From Microbacterium dextranolyticum (GTDB lineage Bacteria; Actinomycetota; Actinomycetes; Actinomycetales; Microbacteriaceae), in contig NZ_JAFBBR010000001.1 in the NCBI RefSeq assembly GCF_016907295.1, forward strand, positions 2,790,001-2,854,000: a DNA stretch of 64,000 nt, in the 5' to 3' direction. Numbering within the stretch: position 1 is the stretch's first letter; every line of letters begins with the position of its first letter. This document shows, piece after piece, positions 7,911-17,147 of the stretch. The position numbers and the translations under genes are program-made. The notes beneath the pieces were generated by a model. The model ran no database searches. It saw nothing but the letters and a program-made list of their open reading frames with translations, and was not told the origin of the DNA.

Positions 7911-8831
7911 ATGTCACTCGCGCTCGCGATCGACCTCGGCGGCACGAAGGTCGAAGCGGCCCTCGTCGATGAGGAGGGACGCATCCTCGCCGGCACACGC
8001 ACCCGCGAGGCCACCGGCGCCGCCGCCGCATCCGATCGGTCCGTTCTCGAACGTGCCCTCAGCGCGGTCATTGCACGGTGCCGCGCGCTGCCGGAGTGGT
8101 CGCAGGTGACCGCCGCCGGCATCGGTTCGGCCGGCCCCATCGACATCGGCGCCGGGACGATCGCCCCCATCAACCTGCCCGCGGCGCACGGCATGCCGAT
8201 CGTCGCGTTCGTCGCCGAGCAGTCGGGGCTGGAGAACGTCGCCCTCCGCCTCGACGGCACGTGCATCGCCCTTGCGGAACTGTGGCTCGGCGCAGCCCAC
8301 GGCACGTCGGACGCCATCGTCTTCGTCGTCTCGACGGGCGTCGGCGGCGGGATCGTGTCGGGTGGACGCCTCGTCGCAGGGGCATCCGGGAACGCCGGCC
8401 ACATCGGTCAGGTGGTCGTCAGCGAGATCGTCGACGGCGATGCGGCCGCCTCCACCGTCGAGCAGCTCGCGTCGGGCCCGCACATCGTCGCCTGGGCCCG
8501 CGCGCAGGGCTGGGCCGGTTCGACCGGCGAAGAGCTCGCCGACGCGTATCGCCGCGGCGACGAGCTCGCCCGCGCCGCGGTCGCCCGCTCGGCGCGAGCG
8601 ATCGGAGTGGGACTCGCGGGCGCCGCGACGCTGCTCGACCTCGAGCTCGCCGTCGTCGGCGGCGGCTTCTCGTTCGTCGCCGACGACTTCACCGAGCAGA
8701 TCGAGGCATCGGTGCGCGCCGCGGCGGTCAACGCGTACGCGGCGAACCTCCGTGTCGTGCGCGCCGGTCTCGGCGGCGACGCCCCCCTCATCGGCGCCGC
8801 GGCGCTCGTGCACCGCAGCGACTTGCTCTGA
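7911..8831 (+). CDS. ROK-family sugar kinase-like protein
   Basis: 306 residues. The N-terminal ATP phosphate-binding motif ALAIDLGGTKVEAALVD and the catalytic region LRLDGTCIALAE-WLGAA with STGVGGGIV fit the ROK kinase fold. The start ATG 7911 is preceded by GAAGGGG at 6 bases; ATG 7905 would leave no spacing. The cysteine zinc motif usual in ROK kinases (CxCGxxGCxE) is absent after GNAGHIGQVVV, so this belongs to the zinc-less subgroup and catalysis should not be assumed. An SDR gene follows after 21 bases. Confidence 0.8.
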   Translation: MSLALAIDLGGTKVEAALVDEEGRILAGTRTREATGAAAASDRSVLERALSAVIARCRALPEWSQVTAAGIGSAGPIDIGAGTIAPINLPAAHGMPIVAFVAEQSGLENVALRLDGTCIALAELWLGAAHGTSDAIVFVVSTGVGGGIVSGGRLVAGASGNAGHIGQVVVSEIVDGDAAASTVEQLASGPHIVAWARAQGWAGSTGEELADAYRRGDELARAAVARSARAIGVGLAGAATLLDLELAVVGGGFSFVADDFTEQIEASVRAAAVNAYAANLRVVRAGLGGDAPLIGAAALVHRSDLL

Positions 8832-8852
8832 AGCCAGGCCACAGGAGACCCC

Positions 8853-9452
8853 ATGACCAAGCGCATCCTCATCATCGGCGCCGGCGGCACGATCGGTCGC
8901 GCCGTCTCGGCCGCGGCGAGAGACCTCGGACACGAGGTCATCGCGGCGTCCCGCTCGACGAGCCCCGCGGTGGACCTCGGGGACGAGGCATCCATCGATG
9001 CCCTGTTCGCCGCGGTCGGCACGGTCGACGCCGTCGTCTGCGCCACGGGAAGCGTGCCGTTCAAGCCGTTCACCGAGCTGGAGGTCGCCGACTACCGCCG
9101 AGGGCTCGAGAGCAAGACCCTCGGCCAGATCGCCGTCGTCGTGCGCGGCGTCGCCGCCGTCGCCGACGGCGGGTCGTTCACCCTCACGAGCGGGATCCTC
9201 GGCGGCGTTCCCATCGCGACCGGAGCAGCCGCCTCGGCCGTCAACGGCGCCCTCGACGCGTTCACGATGGCCGCCGCGACCGGGCTCCCCCGCGGCATCC
9301 GGATCAACACGGTCAGCCCGAACGTCCTCGTCGAATCCCCGGGGTCCCACCGCAGCTTCCCCGGTCTCATCCCCGTGCCCGCCGCCGTCGTCGCGCAGAG
9401 CTTCATCCGTTCGATCGACGGCGTCGAGACCGGCCGCATCTTCCCCGTGTGA
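8853..9452 (+). CDS. Short-chain dehydrogenase/reductase-like protein
   Basis: 199 residues. The Rossmann dinucleotide motif IIGAGGTIGRAV is at about residues 7-18, and TSGILGG marks the end of strand 5. The start is preceded by AGGAGA. The classical YxxxK catalytic pair is missing: the equivalent region reads ATGAAASAVNGALDAF. It is therefore an atypical short SDR, and its redox activity is uncertain. It lies between the ROK gene and a PhzF gene and is probably in one transcript with them. Confidence 0.8.
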   Translation: MTKRILIIGAGGTIGRAVSAAARDLGHEVIAASRSTSPAVDLGDEASIDALFAAVGTVDAVVCATGSVPFKPFTELEVADYRRGLESKTLGQIAVVVRGVAAVADGGSFTLTSGILGGVPIATGAAASAVNGALDAFTMAAATGLPRGIRINTVSPNVLVESPGSHRSFPGLIPVPAAVVAQSFIRSIDGVETGRIFPV

Positions 9453-9457
9453 GCGGC

Positions 9458-10309
9458 ATGACCGACACGGACGTCCTGCGCTACGCCGCCTTCACCACCC
9501 GGCCGGACGGCGGCAACCCCGCCGGTGTCGTGCCGGATGCCCGGGGTCTCAGCGACAGCGAGATGCAGCGGATCGCCGCCGAGGTCGACTTCGCCGAGAC
9601 CGCGTTCGTGACGAGCGTCGGGGCGGGGCGGGCGCGCATCCGCTACTTCTCCCCGATCGCCGAGGTGCCCTTCTGCGGGCATGCCACGGTCGCCGCCGCG
9701 ATCTCCCTCGCCGAGGACGGCCGAGCCGGCGATGACGGCGTCATCGAGTTCGTCACCCCGGTCGGTCCGGTCCGCATCGAGGTCGCGCGCGACGACGACG
9801 GCCTGCGCGCGACCTTCACCAGCGTGCCACCGACGGTCCGCGCACTACCCGAGGCCGACCTCGACGAGATCCTCGGGCTGCTGGGCCTCGCGCGCCAGGA
9901 CCTCGACCCGGATCTGCCTCCCCGCATCGCCGACGCCGGGAACCCCCACCCGCTCATCGCGCTCGCCGCCGAGAGCGTCTTCGACGGCTTCGGCTTCGAT
10001 CCCGACGCCGTCCGCGCGCTGATGGATGCCCGCGGCTGGCCGGCCACGATCGCCGTGGTCCATCGAACCGACGCCACGCGGTTCGCCGCACGCAACCTCT
10101 TCCCCGTCGGGCGCATCACCGAGGACCCCGCCACCGGCTCGGCCGCAGCCGCGCTCGGCGCGTATCTGCGGGTGCAGGCCGCCGTGCCCGTCCCCGGACG
10201 CATCGAGATCGCGCAGGGCCGTCACGTCGGCAGGCCCGGTGTGCTGCACGTCGAGATCCCCGCCACGGGAGGCATCCGCGTCTCGGGACACGCCGTCCGA
10301 ATGGGCTGA
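9458..10309 (+). CDS. PhzF-family isomerase/epimerase-like protein
   Basis: 283 residues with the two-lobed PhzF fold. The N-terminal DGGNPAGVV and EVDFAETAFV (catalytic Glu) segments are followed by FCGHATVAAA, and in the second lobe by RNLFPVGRITEDPATGSAAAALGAYL. These are hallmark PhzF/diaminopimelate-epimerase-like motifs. The substrate cannot be inferred. The ATG is 6 bases past the SDR stop; a GTG overlapping that stop is a less likely start. The stop faces the tetR gene convergently. Confidence 0.87.
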   Translation: MTDTDVLRYAAFTTRPDGGNPAGVVPDARGLSDSEMQRIAAEVDFAETAFVTSVGAGRARIRYFSPIAEVPFCGHATVAAAISLAEDGRAGDDGVIEFVTPVGPVRIEVARDDDGLRATFTSVPPTVRALPEADLDEILGLLGLARQDLDPDLPPRIADAGNPHPLIALAAESVFDGFGFDPDAVRALMDARGWPATIAVVHRTDATRFAARNLFPVGRITEDPATGSAAAALGAYLRVQAAVPVPGRIEIAQGRHVGRPGVLHVEIPATGGIRVSGHAVRMG

Positions 10310-10345
10310 GTCCCGCTCCCGCTCGGCCCGGGCTCCCGCTCGGCG

Positions 10346-10918
10346 TCAGCGACCGAGGATCGCGTCGAGCAGGCGGTCCGCGTCACCCGGCTCGACCGGG
10401 GTGCGGCTGAGCGCACGCAACAGCACGGCGCCGATCAGCGCCTCGGCGATCTCCTCGAACGGCGCGACGGGCGTGAGATTCGGCGCCGTGCCGGCGGCGC
10501 GCGCCAGACGGCCGGAGACCGACTCGGATCCGGACAGGCTGTCGCGCAGACGCCGGCCGACCTCGGCGTTGTCGGCGGCCGCCGCGATCAGTGCGCGCAG
10601 CAGCCCCTCGCCTTCGGGACGCTCCAGCAGGGCGAAGATGCGCCCCAGCCAGTCGCGCAGGTCCGCACGGATATCGCCGGTGTCGGGAAGATCGAGACGG
10701 CCGTCCAGCATCGTCCCCTCGAGCAGGCACTCCGCGAGGATCGCGCCTTTCGACGGCCACCACCGGTAGATCGTCTGCTTTCCGACGCCGGCGCGCGCAG
10801 CGATCTGCTCGATGGCGAGGCTCTCGTACCCGCGCTCGGCCAGAAGCTCCGCGGCCGCCTGCAGGATCGACCGACGCGCGGCTTCACTGCGGACGGGGCC
10901 GCTGCGGGCGAAGGCCAT
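10346..10918 (-). CDS. TetR-family repressor, probably of the MMPL exporter
   Basis: 190 residues. The TetR helix-turn-helix lies at about residues 36-60 (IEQIAARAGVGKQTIYRWWP). The C-terminal domain is helical, with a basic NLTPVAPFEEIAEALIGAVL dimer region typical of the TetR_C family. It is divergent from the MMPL transporter at 11029, and an AGATAA/TTATCT inverted repeat lies between the two starts. Control of the exporter and of itself is inferred from this arrangement; the ligand is unknown. Confidence 0.85.
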   Translation of the reverse strand: MAFARSGPVRSEAARRSILQAAAELLAERGYESLAIEQIAARAGVGKQTIYRWWPSKGAILAECLLEGTMLDGRLDLPDTGDIRADLRDWLGRIFALLERPEGEGLLRALIAAAADNAEVGRRLRDSLSGSESVSGRLARAAGTAPNLTPVAPFEEIAEALIGAVLLRALSRTPVEPGDADRLLDAILGR

Positions 10919-10939
10919 GAGAGCTCCCGAAGAACGATC

Positions 10940-10967
10940 AGATAAGACGAGACGGTCCGTGTTATCT
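10940..10967. promoter_or_regulatory. Putative TetR operator between tetR and MMPL genes
   Basis: Arms agataagac (10940-10948) and gtgttatct (10959-10967) pair at 8 of 9 positions around a 10-base centre. The 28-base dyad, 22 bases upstream of the tetR start, has the size and spacing normal for a TetR operator. Confidence 0.6.
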
Positions 10968-11028
10968 TAGCCGGGCTGTCGAGGACGAGGAGTTCCCCGT
11001 CGGCGCGCTCTCGCGAGTGAGGAGAGTC

Positions 11029-13545
11029 ATGGCCGAGCTGCTGCACCGCTGGGGAACGTTCGCCGCCCGACGCGCGTGGACGGTGATCGTGGGGTGGGTC
11101 GTGATCCTCGCCGTCACGGTCGGCGGATTCCTCGCCGGGTTCAGCGGCCTGGTGTCGAGCTTCGACATCCCGGGCACCGCCTCCGGCAAGGTCATCGACG
11201 AACTGCAGCAGAAGCTCCCCGCATTCAGCGGGGCATCCGGAACCGTCGTCTTCCACACGACCGACGGCGCTCCGCTCACCGACGAGCAGCGGGGCGAGAT
11301 CGCGGCGCTCGCGACATCTGCGCGGACCCTCCCCGACGTGTCCGACGTCATCGACCCCTTCCAGACCGAGGCGCAGCTGGCCGAGCAGCGCAGCAAGATC
11401 GCCGACGGACGCGCCCAGGTCAGCGCCGCGCGGGCGCAGCTCGATGCCGGGCAGTCACAGCTCGATGCCGGCTCGGCGCAGCTCACGGCCGCTCAGCAGC
11501 AGCTCGACGCCGCGCGGGCGCAAGCGCAGGCCGTCGGCTTCCCCACCGACCAGCTCGACGCCCAGCAGGCCCAGCTCGACGCGCAACGGTCGGCCCTCGA
11601 CGCGCAGCAGGCGAAACTCGCCGACGGACGCGCCGCGCTCGAGACGCAGAACGCTCAGCTCGAACAGGGCGCGGAACTGCTCTCGTATGCGGATGCCATC
11701 CGCGTCGTCTCCGCGGACGGCTCGACGGCGATCGTGAACGTGCAGTTCACGGTGCCGCGCCTGGAGCTCGCCGACAGCTCGAAGAAGGCCGTCGTCGCTC
11801 ACTTCGAGGGCTCCCCCATCGCCGGGACGGAGGTCGCGTTCTCGACGGAGATCTCACAGGGCGTGCCCCAGATCCTCGGCGTCGGCGAGGCGATCGGCGT
11901 CGCTCTGGCGGCTGTCGTGCTGATCGTCGTACTCGGTTCGCTCCTCGCCGCGGCCTTCCCGATCGTCACCGCGCTGCTGGGTGTCGCGATCGGCGCGATG
12001 GGGCTCCTCTCCTTCTCGGGGATCGTGCAGATGGCATCCGTCACACCGATCCTCGGTGTGATGCTCGGCCTCGCCGTCGGCATCGACTACTCGCTATTCA
12101 TCCTGTACCGACACCGCAGACAGCTTCTGGCGGGCGGCGACGTCATCGAGTCGATCGGGCTCGCCAACGGCACGGCGGGCAACGCCGTCGTCTTCGCGGG
12201 GACGACCGTGATCGTGGCGCTCCTGGCCCTCAACGTCACGGGCATCCCGTTCCTCGGACTGATGGGCACGGCGGGTGCCGTCAGCGTCGCCGTCGCGGTC
12301 CTCATCGCGATCACCCTCACCCCCGCACTCCTCGGGCTCGCGGGCACCCGCATCCTGAGCCGCCGCGCCCGGACGCGCGCAGAGGACGCGGCCGCGTCGC
12401 ACGAGGCAGCCCCGGCGGCGACCGCCGGCGTGCATCCGATGTCCACGGTGCGCGCCGTGCTGACGGCCGTCGTCGCGATCGTCGCTCTGCTGGTGGTCGC
12501 CACGCCCTCGCTCTCGATGCGGCTGGGTCTTCCCGACGGCGGCTCCGAGGCCGAGGATTCGACCGGCTACCGCGCGTACACCCTGACTCAGCAGGCGTTC
12601 GGCGAGGGCGTCAACGGCCCGCTGCTGATCACCGCGACCCTTCCCGAGGGGCTCGACGACGCCGGCGTGCGCTCGGCGCAGCTCAGCGTCGCGCGGGAGC
12701 TGGCCGCGCAGACCGATGTGGTCGCCGTGGCGCCCGTCGCCGTCTCGGACGACCACCGCCTCGCCGCGTTCCAGATCGTGCCCGCCGAGGGGCCGAACAG
12801 CGTCTCGACCGAGACGCTCGTGCGAGACCTGCGGGCCCTCCCCCCGGTCGACGGCGACATGACGCTCGGCGTCGCCGGTCAGGCCGCCATCAACATCGAC
12901 ATCTCCGAGGGGCTCGCGAACGTCCTGCCGCTCTACCTGGTCGTCGTGGTGGGGCTGTCGTTCCTCATCATGGTGATGGTCTTCCGCTCGCTCCTCGTGC
13001 CGCTCGTGGCGACCGGCGGGTTCGTCCTGTCGCTGTTCGCCACCTACGGCGCGGTGACCGCCGTGTTCCAGTGGGGATGGCTCGGCGGACTGTTCGGTGT
13101 GCACAACCCGGGCCCGATCCTGAGCTTCCTGCCGGTGATCCTCGTCGGCATCCTCTTCGGCCTCGCGATGGACTACCAGCTCTTCCTCGCGACAGGCATG
13201 CGCGAGGCCTGGGCACACGGCGCGCCGGCCCGCCTCGCGGTTGCCCAGGGCTTCCGTGCCGGGCGCACGGTGGTCGTCGCGGCCGCCCTCATCATGGTCG
13301 CCGTCTTCTCGGGGTTCATCACCTCCGAGTCGGTCATCATCAAGTCGATGGGCCTCGGCCTCGCCCTCGGCGTGCTCTTCGACGCCTTCGTCGTGCGGAT
13401 GCTGCTGATGCCCGCCATCATGCACCTGCTCGGCGGCTCGGCGTGGTGGCTGCCCCGGTGGCTCGACCGCATCGTCCCGAACGTCGACGTCGAGGGGTCG
13501 GCTCTCGAGCGTCGCCACCCCGTGCACCACGCGGCGCACGAATAG
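11029..13545 (+). CDS. MMPL/RND-family membrane transporter
   Basis: 838 residues with two MMPL halves, each with a large extracytoplasmic domain followed by a block of membrane helices (about residues 280-440 and 620-800). The motif GLAVGIDYSLFILYRHR in the first half and GILFGLAMDYQLFLATGMREA in the second are the conserved charged TM4-type motifs. The first external loop holds a long Ala/Gln/Asp heptad-like coiled coil (about 115-210). It likely exports lipids or drugs using the proton gradient. ATG 11029 follows GGAGAG; the upstream GTG 11017 is less likely. Confidence 0.88.
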   Translation: MAELLHRWGTFAARRAWTVIVGWVVILAVTVGGFLAGFSGLVSSFDIPGTASGKVIDELQQKLPAFSGASGTVVFHTTDGAPLTDEQRGEIAALATSARTLPDVSDVIDPFQTEAQLAEQRSKIADGRAQVSAARAQLDAGQSQLDAGSAQLTAAQQQLDAARAQAQAVGFPTDQLDAQQAQLDAQRSALDAQQAKLADGRAALETQNAQLEQGAELLSYADAIRVVSADGSTAIVNVQFTVPRLELADSSKKAVVAHFEGSPIAGTEVAFSTEISQGVPQILGVGEAIGVALAAVVLIVVLGSLLAAAFPIVTALLGVAIGAMGLLSFSGIVQMASVTPILGVMLGLAVGIDYSLFILYRHRRQLLAGGDVIESIGLANGTAGNAVVFAGTTVIVALLALNVTGIPFLGLMGTAGAVSVAVAVLIAITLTPALLGLAGTRILSRRARTRAEDAAASHEAAPAATAGVHPMSTVRAVLTAVVAIVALLVVATPSLSMRLGLPDGGSEAEDSTGYRAYTLTQQAFGEGVNGPLLITATLPEGLDDAGVRSAQLSVARELAAQTDVVAVAPVAVSDDHRLAAFQIVPAEGPNSVSTETLVRDLRALPPVDGDMTLGVAGQAAINIDISEGLANVLPLYLVVVVGLSFLIMVMVFRSLLVPLVATGGFVLSLFATYGAVTAVFQWGWLGGLFGVHNPGPILSFLPVILVGILFGLAMDYQLFLATGMREAWAHGAPARLAVAQGFRAGRTVVVAAALIMVAVFSGFITSESVIIKSMGLGLALGVLFDAFVVRMLLMPAIMHLLGGSAWWLPRWLDRIVPNVDVEGSALERRHPVHHAAHE

Positions 13546-13553
13546 AACACCGC

Positions 13554-13599
13554 GAAGGGCGGGGTGTCACCCGTTCCGGTGACACCCCGCCCTTCTTTT
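13554..13599 (+). terminator. Rho-independent terminator after the MMPL gene
   Basis: A perfect 18-base stem, gaagggcggggtgtcacc (13554-13571) with its complement at 13578-13595, encloses loop CGTTCC and is followed by TTTT. It sits between the MMPL stop and the convergent glucosidase stop and could also block the opposing transcript. Confidence 0.88.
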
Positions 13600-13601
13600 C
13601 G

Positions 13602-15278
13602 TCACTCGGCGCGCAGCCAGACGGTCGTCTCGCCCGGCACGATTCCGGCGGCATCCGCGGTTCCGCTCGCGAGCAGCACGTCGCCGCCCGGCAGCGCGTA
13701 GGGCTCGGTTCCGAAATTCGTGACGACGTGCCACCCACCCGGACGGACGAAGTGGAGGACGTCGGGGCGGCCGGTCTCGATCCACTCCAGGCGCTCCTCG
13801 CTCTGCAGTTCGGAGCGCAGTGCGAGGGCGCGGCGGTACAGCCAGAGCGTCGAGTCGGAATCGCCCTCTTCGACCTCGACGGCGGAGTCGGCGAACCAGG
13901 CCGGCTGCGGCAGGTGCGCCGATCCGTCGCCGAACCCGTACGAGGGGCCGGATGCGGTCCAGGGCAGCGGCACGCGGCATCCGTCACGCCCATACTGCTC
14001 CTGGTTCGTGCGGAAGAACGTCGGGTCCTGCCGCTGGTCCGCCGGGATCTCGGCGACCTCATGGAGGCCGAGCTCCTCGCCCTGATAGAGGTAGGCAGAC
14101 CCGGGGAGGCCGAGCAGGAACAGTGTCGCCGCGCGCGCTCGGCGGATGCCGCCGGGGCGATCGATCACGGACTCGTCGGCCCCGGATTCGGCCCAGCCGC
14201 CGCCGTGGCGGTTCGGCACCGGGCCCTCGACCTCCGGCATCGGCAGGGCATAGCGCGTGGCGTGGCGGAACACGTCGTGGTTGGAGAGCACCCACGTGCT
14301 CGACGAGCCCGAGCGGGCGGCGAGCGCGATGTTCTGGGTGACGATGTCGCGGAACTCCTGCGCGTCGAAGCCGGCGCGCAGCAGATCGAAGTTGAACGAC
14401 TGCCCGAGGCTCTCCGGGCTCGCGTACTTCGGCACACGGTCTGAGGCGACCCAGGCCTCGGCGACGGCGGTGCGCGGCGGATCGTACGAATCGAAGACCC
14501 GGCGCCACTCGGCGTAGATCTCGTGCACGTCGTCGCGGTCGAGCAGCGGGTGATTGCCGTCGACCGGCAGCGCGGCCAGCTCCGCCGTCGACGGCAGCGG
14601 TTCGCTGAGGTCCTTCGTGAGCATGTGTGCGACGTCGATGCGGAATCCGTCGACCCCCCGGTCGGACCAGAAACGGAGCGTCCGCAGGAAGTCCTCGCGC
14701 ACCTCGGGGTTGCTCCAGTTGAGGTCGGGCTGCTCGATCGCGAAGCTGTGCAGGTACCACTGCCCGTCCGCGACGCGCTCCCACGCCGATCCGCCGAACG
14801 CCGCGGTCCAGTCGGTGGGCGGCTCGGCTCCGTCGGGGCCGGCGCCCTCGCGGAAGATGTAGCGCTCGCGGGCGGCCGACCCGCGCCCGGCGACGAGCGC
14901 CTCTTGGAACCAGACGTGCAGGTCGGAGGTGTGGTTCGGCACGATGTCGACGACGACGCGGATGCCGCGGGCGTGGAGCGCCGCGGTCATCGCGTCGAAG
15001 TCGGCGAGCGTTCCGAGCCGGGGGTCGACGTCGCGATAGTCGGCGACGTCGTAGCCTCCGTCGGCGAGCGCGGACGGATAGAACGGGCTCAGCCAGACGG
15101 CGTCGATGCCGAGCTCGGCCAGGTAGTCGACGCGCGACAGGATGCCGGGGATGTCGCCGATCCCGTCGCCGTTCCCGTCGGCGAAGCTGCGCGGATAGAT
15201 CTGGTAGACGACGGCCTGTCGCCACCAGGTGGGCGAGGTGTCGGTCGCGCGGAGCTCGGTCAGCGGCTGCGGGGTCAT
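13602..15278 (-). CDS. GH13 alpha-glucosidase (oligo-1,6-/alpha-1,4-glucosidase type)
   Basis: 558 residues. The GH13 motifs are in order: DIVPNHTS near 111, nucleophile D215 in GFRIDVAHM, acid/base E274 in AVAEAWV, and transition-state D335 in LSNHDVFRH. No signal peptide is present, so it acts in the cytosol on short imported alpha-glucosides. It is the last gene of a minus-strand operon with two permeases and a binding protein (gap 58 bases), so it probably hydrolyses the imported sugar. Confidence 0.9.
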   Translation of the reverse strand: MTPQPLTELRATDTSPTWWRQAVVYQIYPRSFADGNGDGIGDIPGILSRVDYLAELGIDAVWLSPFYPSALADGGYDVADYRDVDPRLGTLADFDAMTAALHARGIRVVVDIVPNHTSDLHVWFQEALVAGRGSAARERYIFREGAGPDGAEPPTDWTAAFGGSAWERVADGQWYLHSFAIEQPDLNWSNPEVREDFLRTLRFWSDRGVDGFRIDVAHMLTKDLSEPLPSTAELAALPVDGNHPLLDRDDVHEIYAEWRRVFDSYDPPRTAVAEAWVASDRVPKYASPESLGQSFNFDLLRAGFDAQEFRDIVTQNIALAARSGSSSTWVLSNHDVFRHATRYALPMPEVEGPVPNRHGGGWAESGADESVIDRPGGIRRARAATLFLLGLPGSAYLYQGEELGLHEVAEIPADQRQDPTFFRTNQEQYGRDGCRVPLPWTASGPSYGFGDGSAHLPQPAWFADSAVEVEEGDSDSTLWLYRRALALRSELQSEERLEWIETGRPDVLHFVRPGGWHVVTNFGTEPYALPGGDVLLASGTADAAGIVPGETTVWLRAE

Positions 15279-15336
15279 CGGAAGGTTCTCCTCCAGGTTC
15301 GGGGTTTCGGGGGGGGCGGCGAGATCGGAACGGAGG

Positions 15337-16245
15337 TCAGCCCTTGACGGCGCCCTGTGTGACGCCTTCCATCACCCAGCGCTGCGTGAACAGGTAGACC
15401 ACGATCGCGGGCGCCATGGCCATGAGGTACGACGCGAAGGACACGTTGTAGTTGTTGCTGAACTGGGTCTGGAACAGGTTCTGTCGCACCGGAAGGGTCT
15501 GCAGAGCCGGGTCGGAGATGATGAGCGAGGGCATCATGAAGTCGTTCCAGGCGTAGAGGAAGGCGAAGATGCCGACCGTCGCGCTCATCGGGGCGAGGAG
15601 TGGGAAGATCAGGCGCCAGAACGTCTGCCACGTGGTCGCGCCGTCGATGCGGGCGCTCTCTTCGAGCTCGAGCGGGATCGATCGCAGGAACGCGGTGAAC
15701 AGCAGCACGCTGAAGCTCAACTGGAACATCGTCGCGAGGATCACGACACCGAACGGGTTGTCGAGGCCGACACGCCCGGTGAGCTGGATCTGCGGCAGAG
15801 CGACCACGGGGAACGGGATGAACATCGCCGCGAGCAGGTAGAAGAACGAGTACCGGAACAGGCGCCGGTCCCAATTACGGACGATCGCGTACGACGCGAA
15901 GGCCGCGAGGATGATCGTGAGCACGACCGTCCCGGCCGTCACCAAGAACGAGATCGTCACGCCGACGGGGAACTTCGTGAGGTTCCACGCCTGGACGAAC
16001 CCGTCCAGGCTGAACGGCGCCGGCAGTGAGAACGCATTGCCGTCGACGGCCTGGCCGGTCGTCTTGAACGCCATCGAGATCGTGACGTACAGCGGCAGCA
16101 AGACCGTGACCGAGCACAGCATCAGGATGATCGTCGTCGACCAGTTCATACGCTCGGTCGGTCGGCGCTTGCCGCGGTTCTTGCGGGATGCGGGATCGAC
16201 GGCGATCTCGGACGCCTCGAAGGCGAGGGCGGGCTGGCTGGTCAT
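15337..16245 (-). CDS. Sugar ABC transporter permease (MalG type)
   Basis: 302 residues with six membrane segments after a 35-residue charged N-terminus. The cytoplasmic EAA loop EESARIDGATTWQTFW contacts the ATPase, as in MalG. The C-terminus QRWVMEGVTQGAVKG is typical of this family. Its start codon overlaps the stop of the upstream permease by one base. The ATPase subunit is not encoded here, as is usual in Actinobacteria, where a shared MsmK/UgpC-type ATPase serves several systems. Confidence 0.9.
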   Translation of the reverse strand: MTSQPALAFEASEIAVDPASRKNRGKRRPTERMNWSTTIILMLCSVTVLLPLYVTISMAFKTTGQAVDGNAFSLPAPFSLDGFVQAWNLTKFPVGVTISFLVTAGTVVLTIILAAFASYAIVRNWDRRLFRYSFFYLLAAMFIPFPVVALPQIQLTGRVGLDNPFGVVILATMFQLSFSVLLFTAFLRSIPLELEESARIDGATTWQTFWRLIFPLLAPMSATVGIFAFLYAWNDFMMPSLIISDPALQTLPVRQNLFQTQFSNNYNVSFASYLMAMAPAIVVYLFTQRWVMEGVTQGAVKG

Positions 16246-17147
16246 CAGAACTGGTTCCTTCCGCGCGTCAGCGACAGCTGCAGGAGCGAGATGAGCACGG
16301 CGACGATGAAGAAGATGGTCGCGTTGGCCATCTGGTAGGCGTAGTCGCCGCCGTTGAAGCCCGCGATGATCGTCATCGCGATGCTGCGGGTGGCCGTCCC
16401 CGGCCCTCCGTTGGTCAGACCCACGATGATGTCGTAGGCGTTGAGGAAGTTCTTGAACCCGAGGATCACGTTGATGACGACGTAGCCGGCGACGAGGGGC
16501 ACGGTGATGCGCAGCAGCTGCTGGGTCTTGGACGCCCCGTCGAGGTCGGCGGCCTCGTAGACGTCGCCGGGCACCGAGAGCAGGCCCGCGATGTAGATGA
16601 GCAGCGTTCCGGGGATCGCCTGCCAGGCAGTCACGATGACGATCGCCACCCAGGCCAGGTCGGGATTGGCCAGGAGGCTCGTCTCGAGCCCCGGGATGCC
16701 GATCGCCGCGCCGGCGGCGGGCAGCGAGTTCGAGAAGAGGAAGTTGAAGACGTACGCGATGATGATGCCCGAGATCACCATCGGGATCACGAAGATCGCG
16801 CGCAGCCCCGTCTTGAACCGGATCCGCGCCGTGAGCCCCACGGCCAAGAGGAACGCCGCGATGTTGACGACGATCACGGTGGCGATGGCGAATCCGAACG
16901 TGAACAGGTAGCTCTGCAGCACCGCCGGGTCGCTGAAGAGGGCGATGTAGTTGGTCAGCCCGATGAAGTTCCAGTCGCCGATGCCGATGGAGTCGGTGAA
17001 GCTGAAGAAGATGCCGATGACCCCGGGAACCGTGATAGCGAGCGTGAACAGCACGAGGCTGGGGAGCAGGAACAGATAGTAGATCGGCTCCACACGGCGG
17101 CGGTGACGCGCGGGCCGCCCGTTCGTGACGATCGTCGAGGTGGTCAT
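16245..17147 (-). CDS. Sugar ABC transporter permease (MalF type)
   Basis: 300 residues with six membrane helices and the EAA loop EAADLDGASKTQQL. It pairs with the MalG-type permease to form the membrane channel. Its ATG overlaps the stop codon of the binding-protein gene by 4 bases (ATGA, 17144-17147), so the genes are translationally coupled. Confidence 0.9.
   Translation of the reverse strand: MTTSTIVTNGRPARHRRRVEPIYYLFLLPSLVLFTLAITVPGVIGIFFSFTDSIGIGDWNFIGLTNYIALFSDPAVLQSYLFTFGFAIATVIVVNIAAFLLAVGLTARIRFKTGLRAIFVIPMVISGIIIAYVFNFLFSNSLPAAGAAIGIPGLETSLLANPDLAWVAIVIVTAWQAIPGTLLIYIAGLLSVPGDVYEAADLDGASKTQQLLRITVPLVAGYVVINVILGFKNFLNAYDIIVGLTNGGPGTATRSIAMTIIAGFNGGDYAYQMANATIFFIVAVLISLLQLSLTRGRNQF

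Noticed and set aside
11076..14444. Very long open frame overlapping the MMPL and glucosidase genes
   Set aside because: It is an Arg/Pro/Ala-rich shadow frame caused by high GC; the MMPL and GH13 frames carry the conserved motifs.
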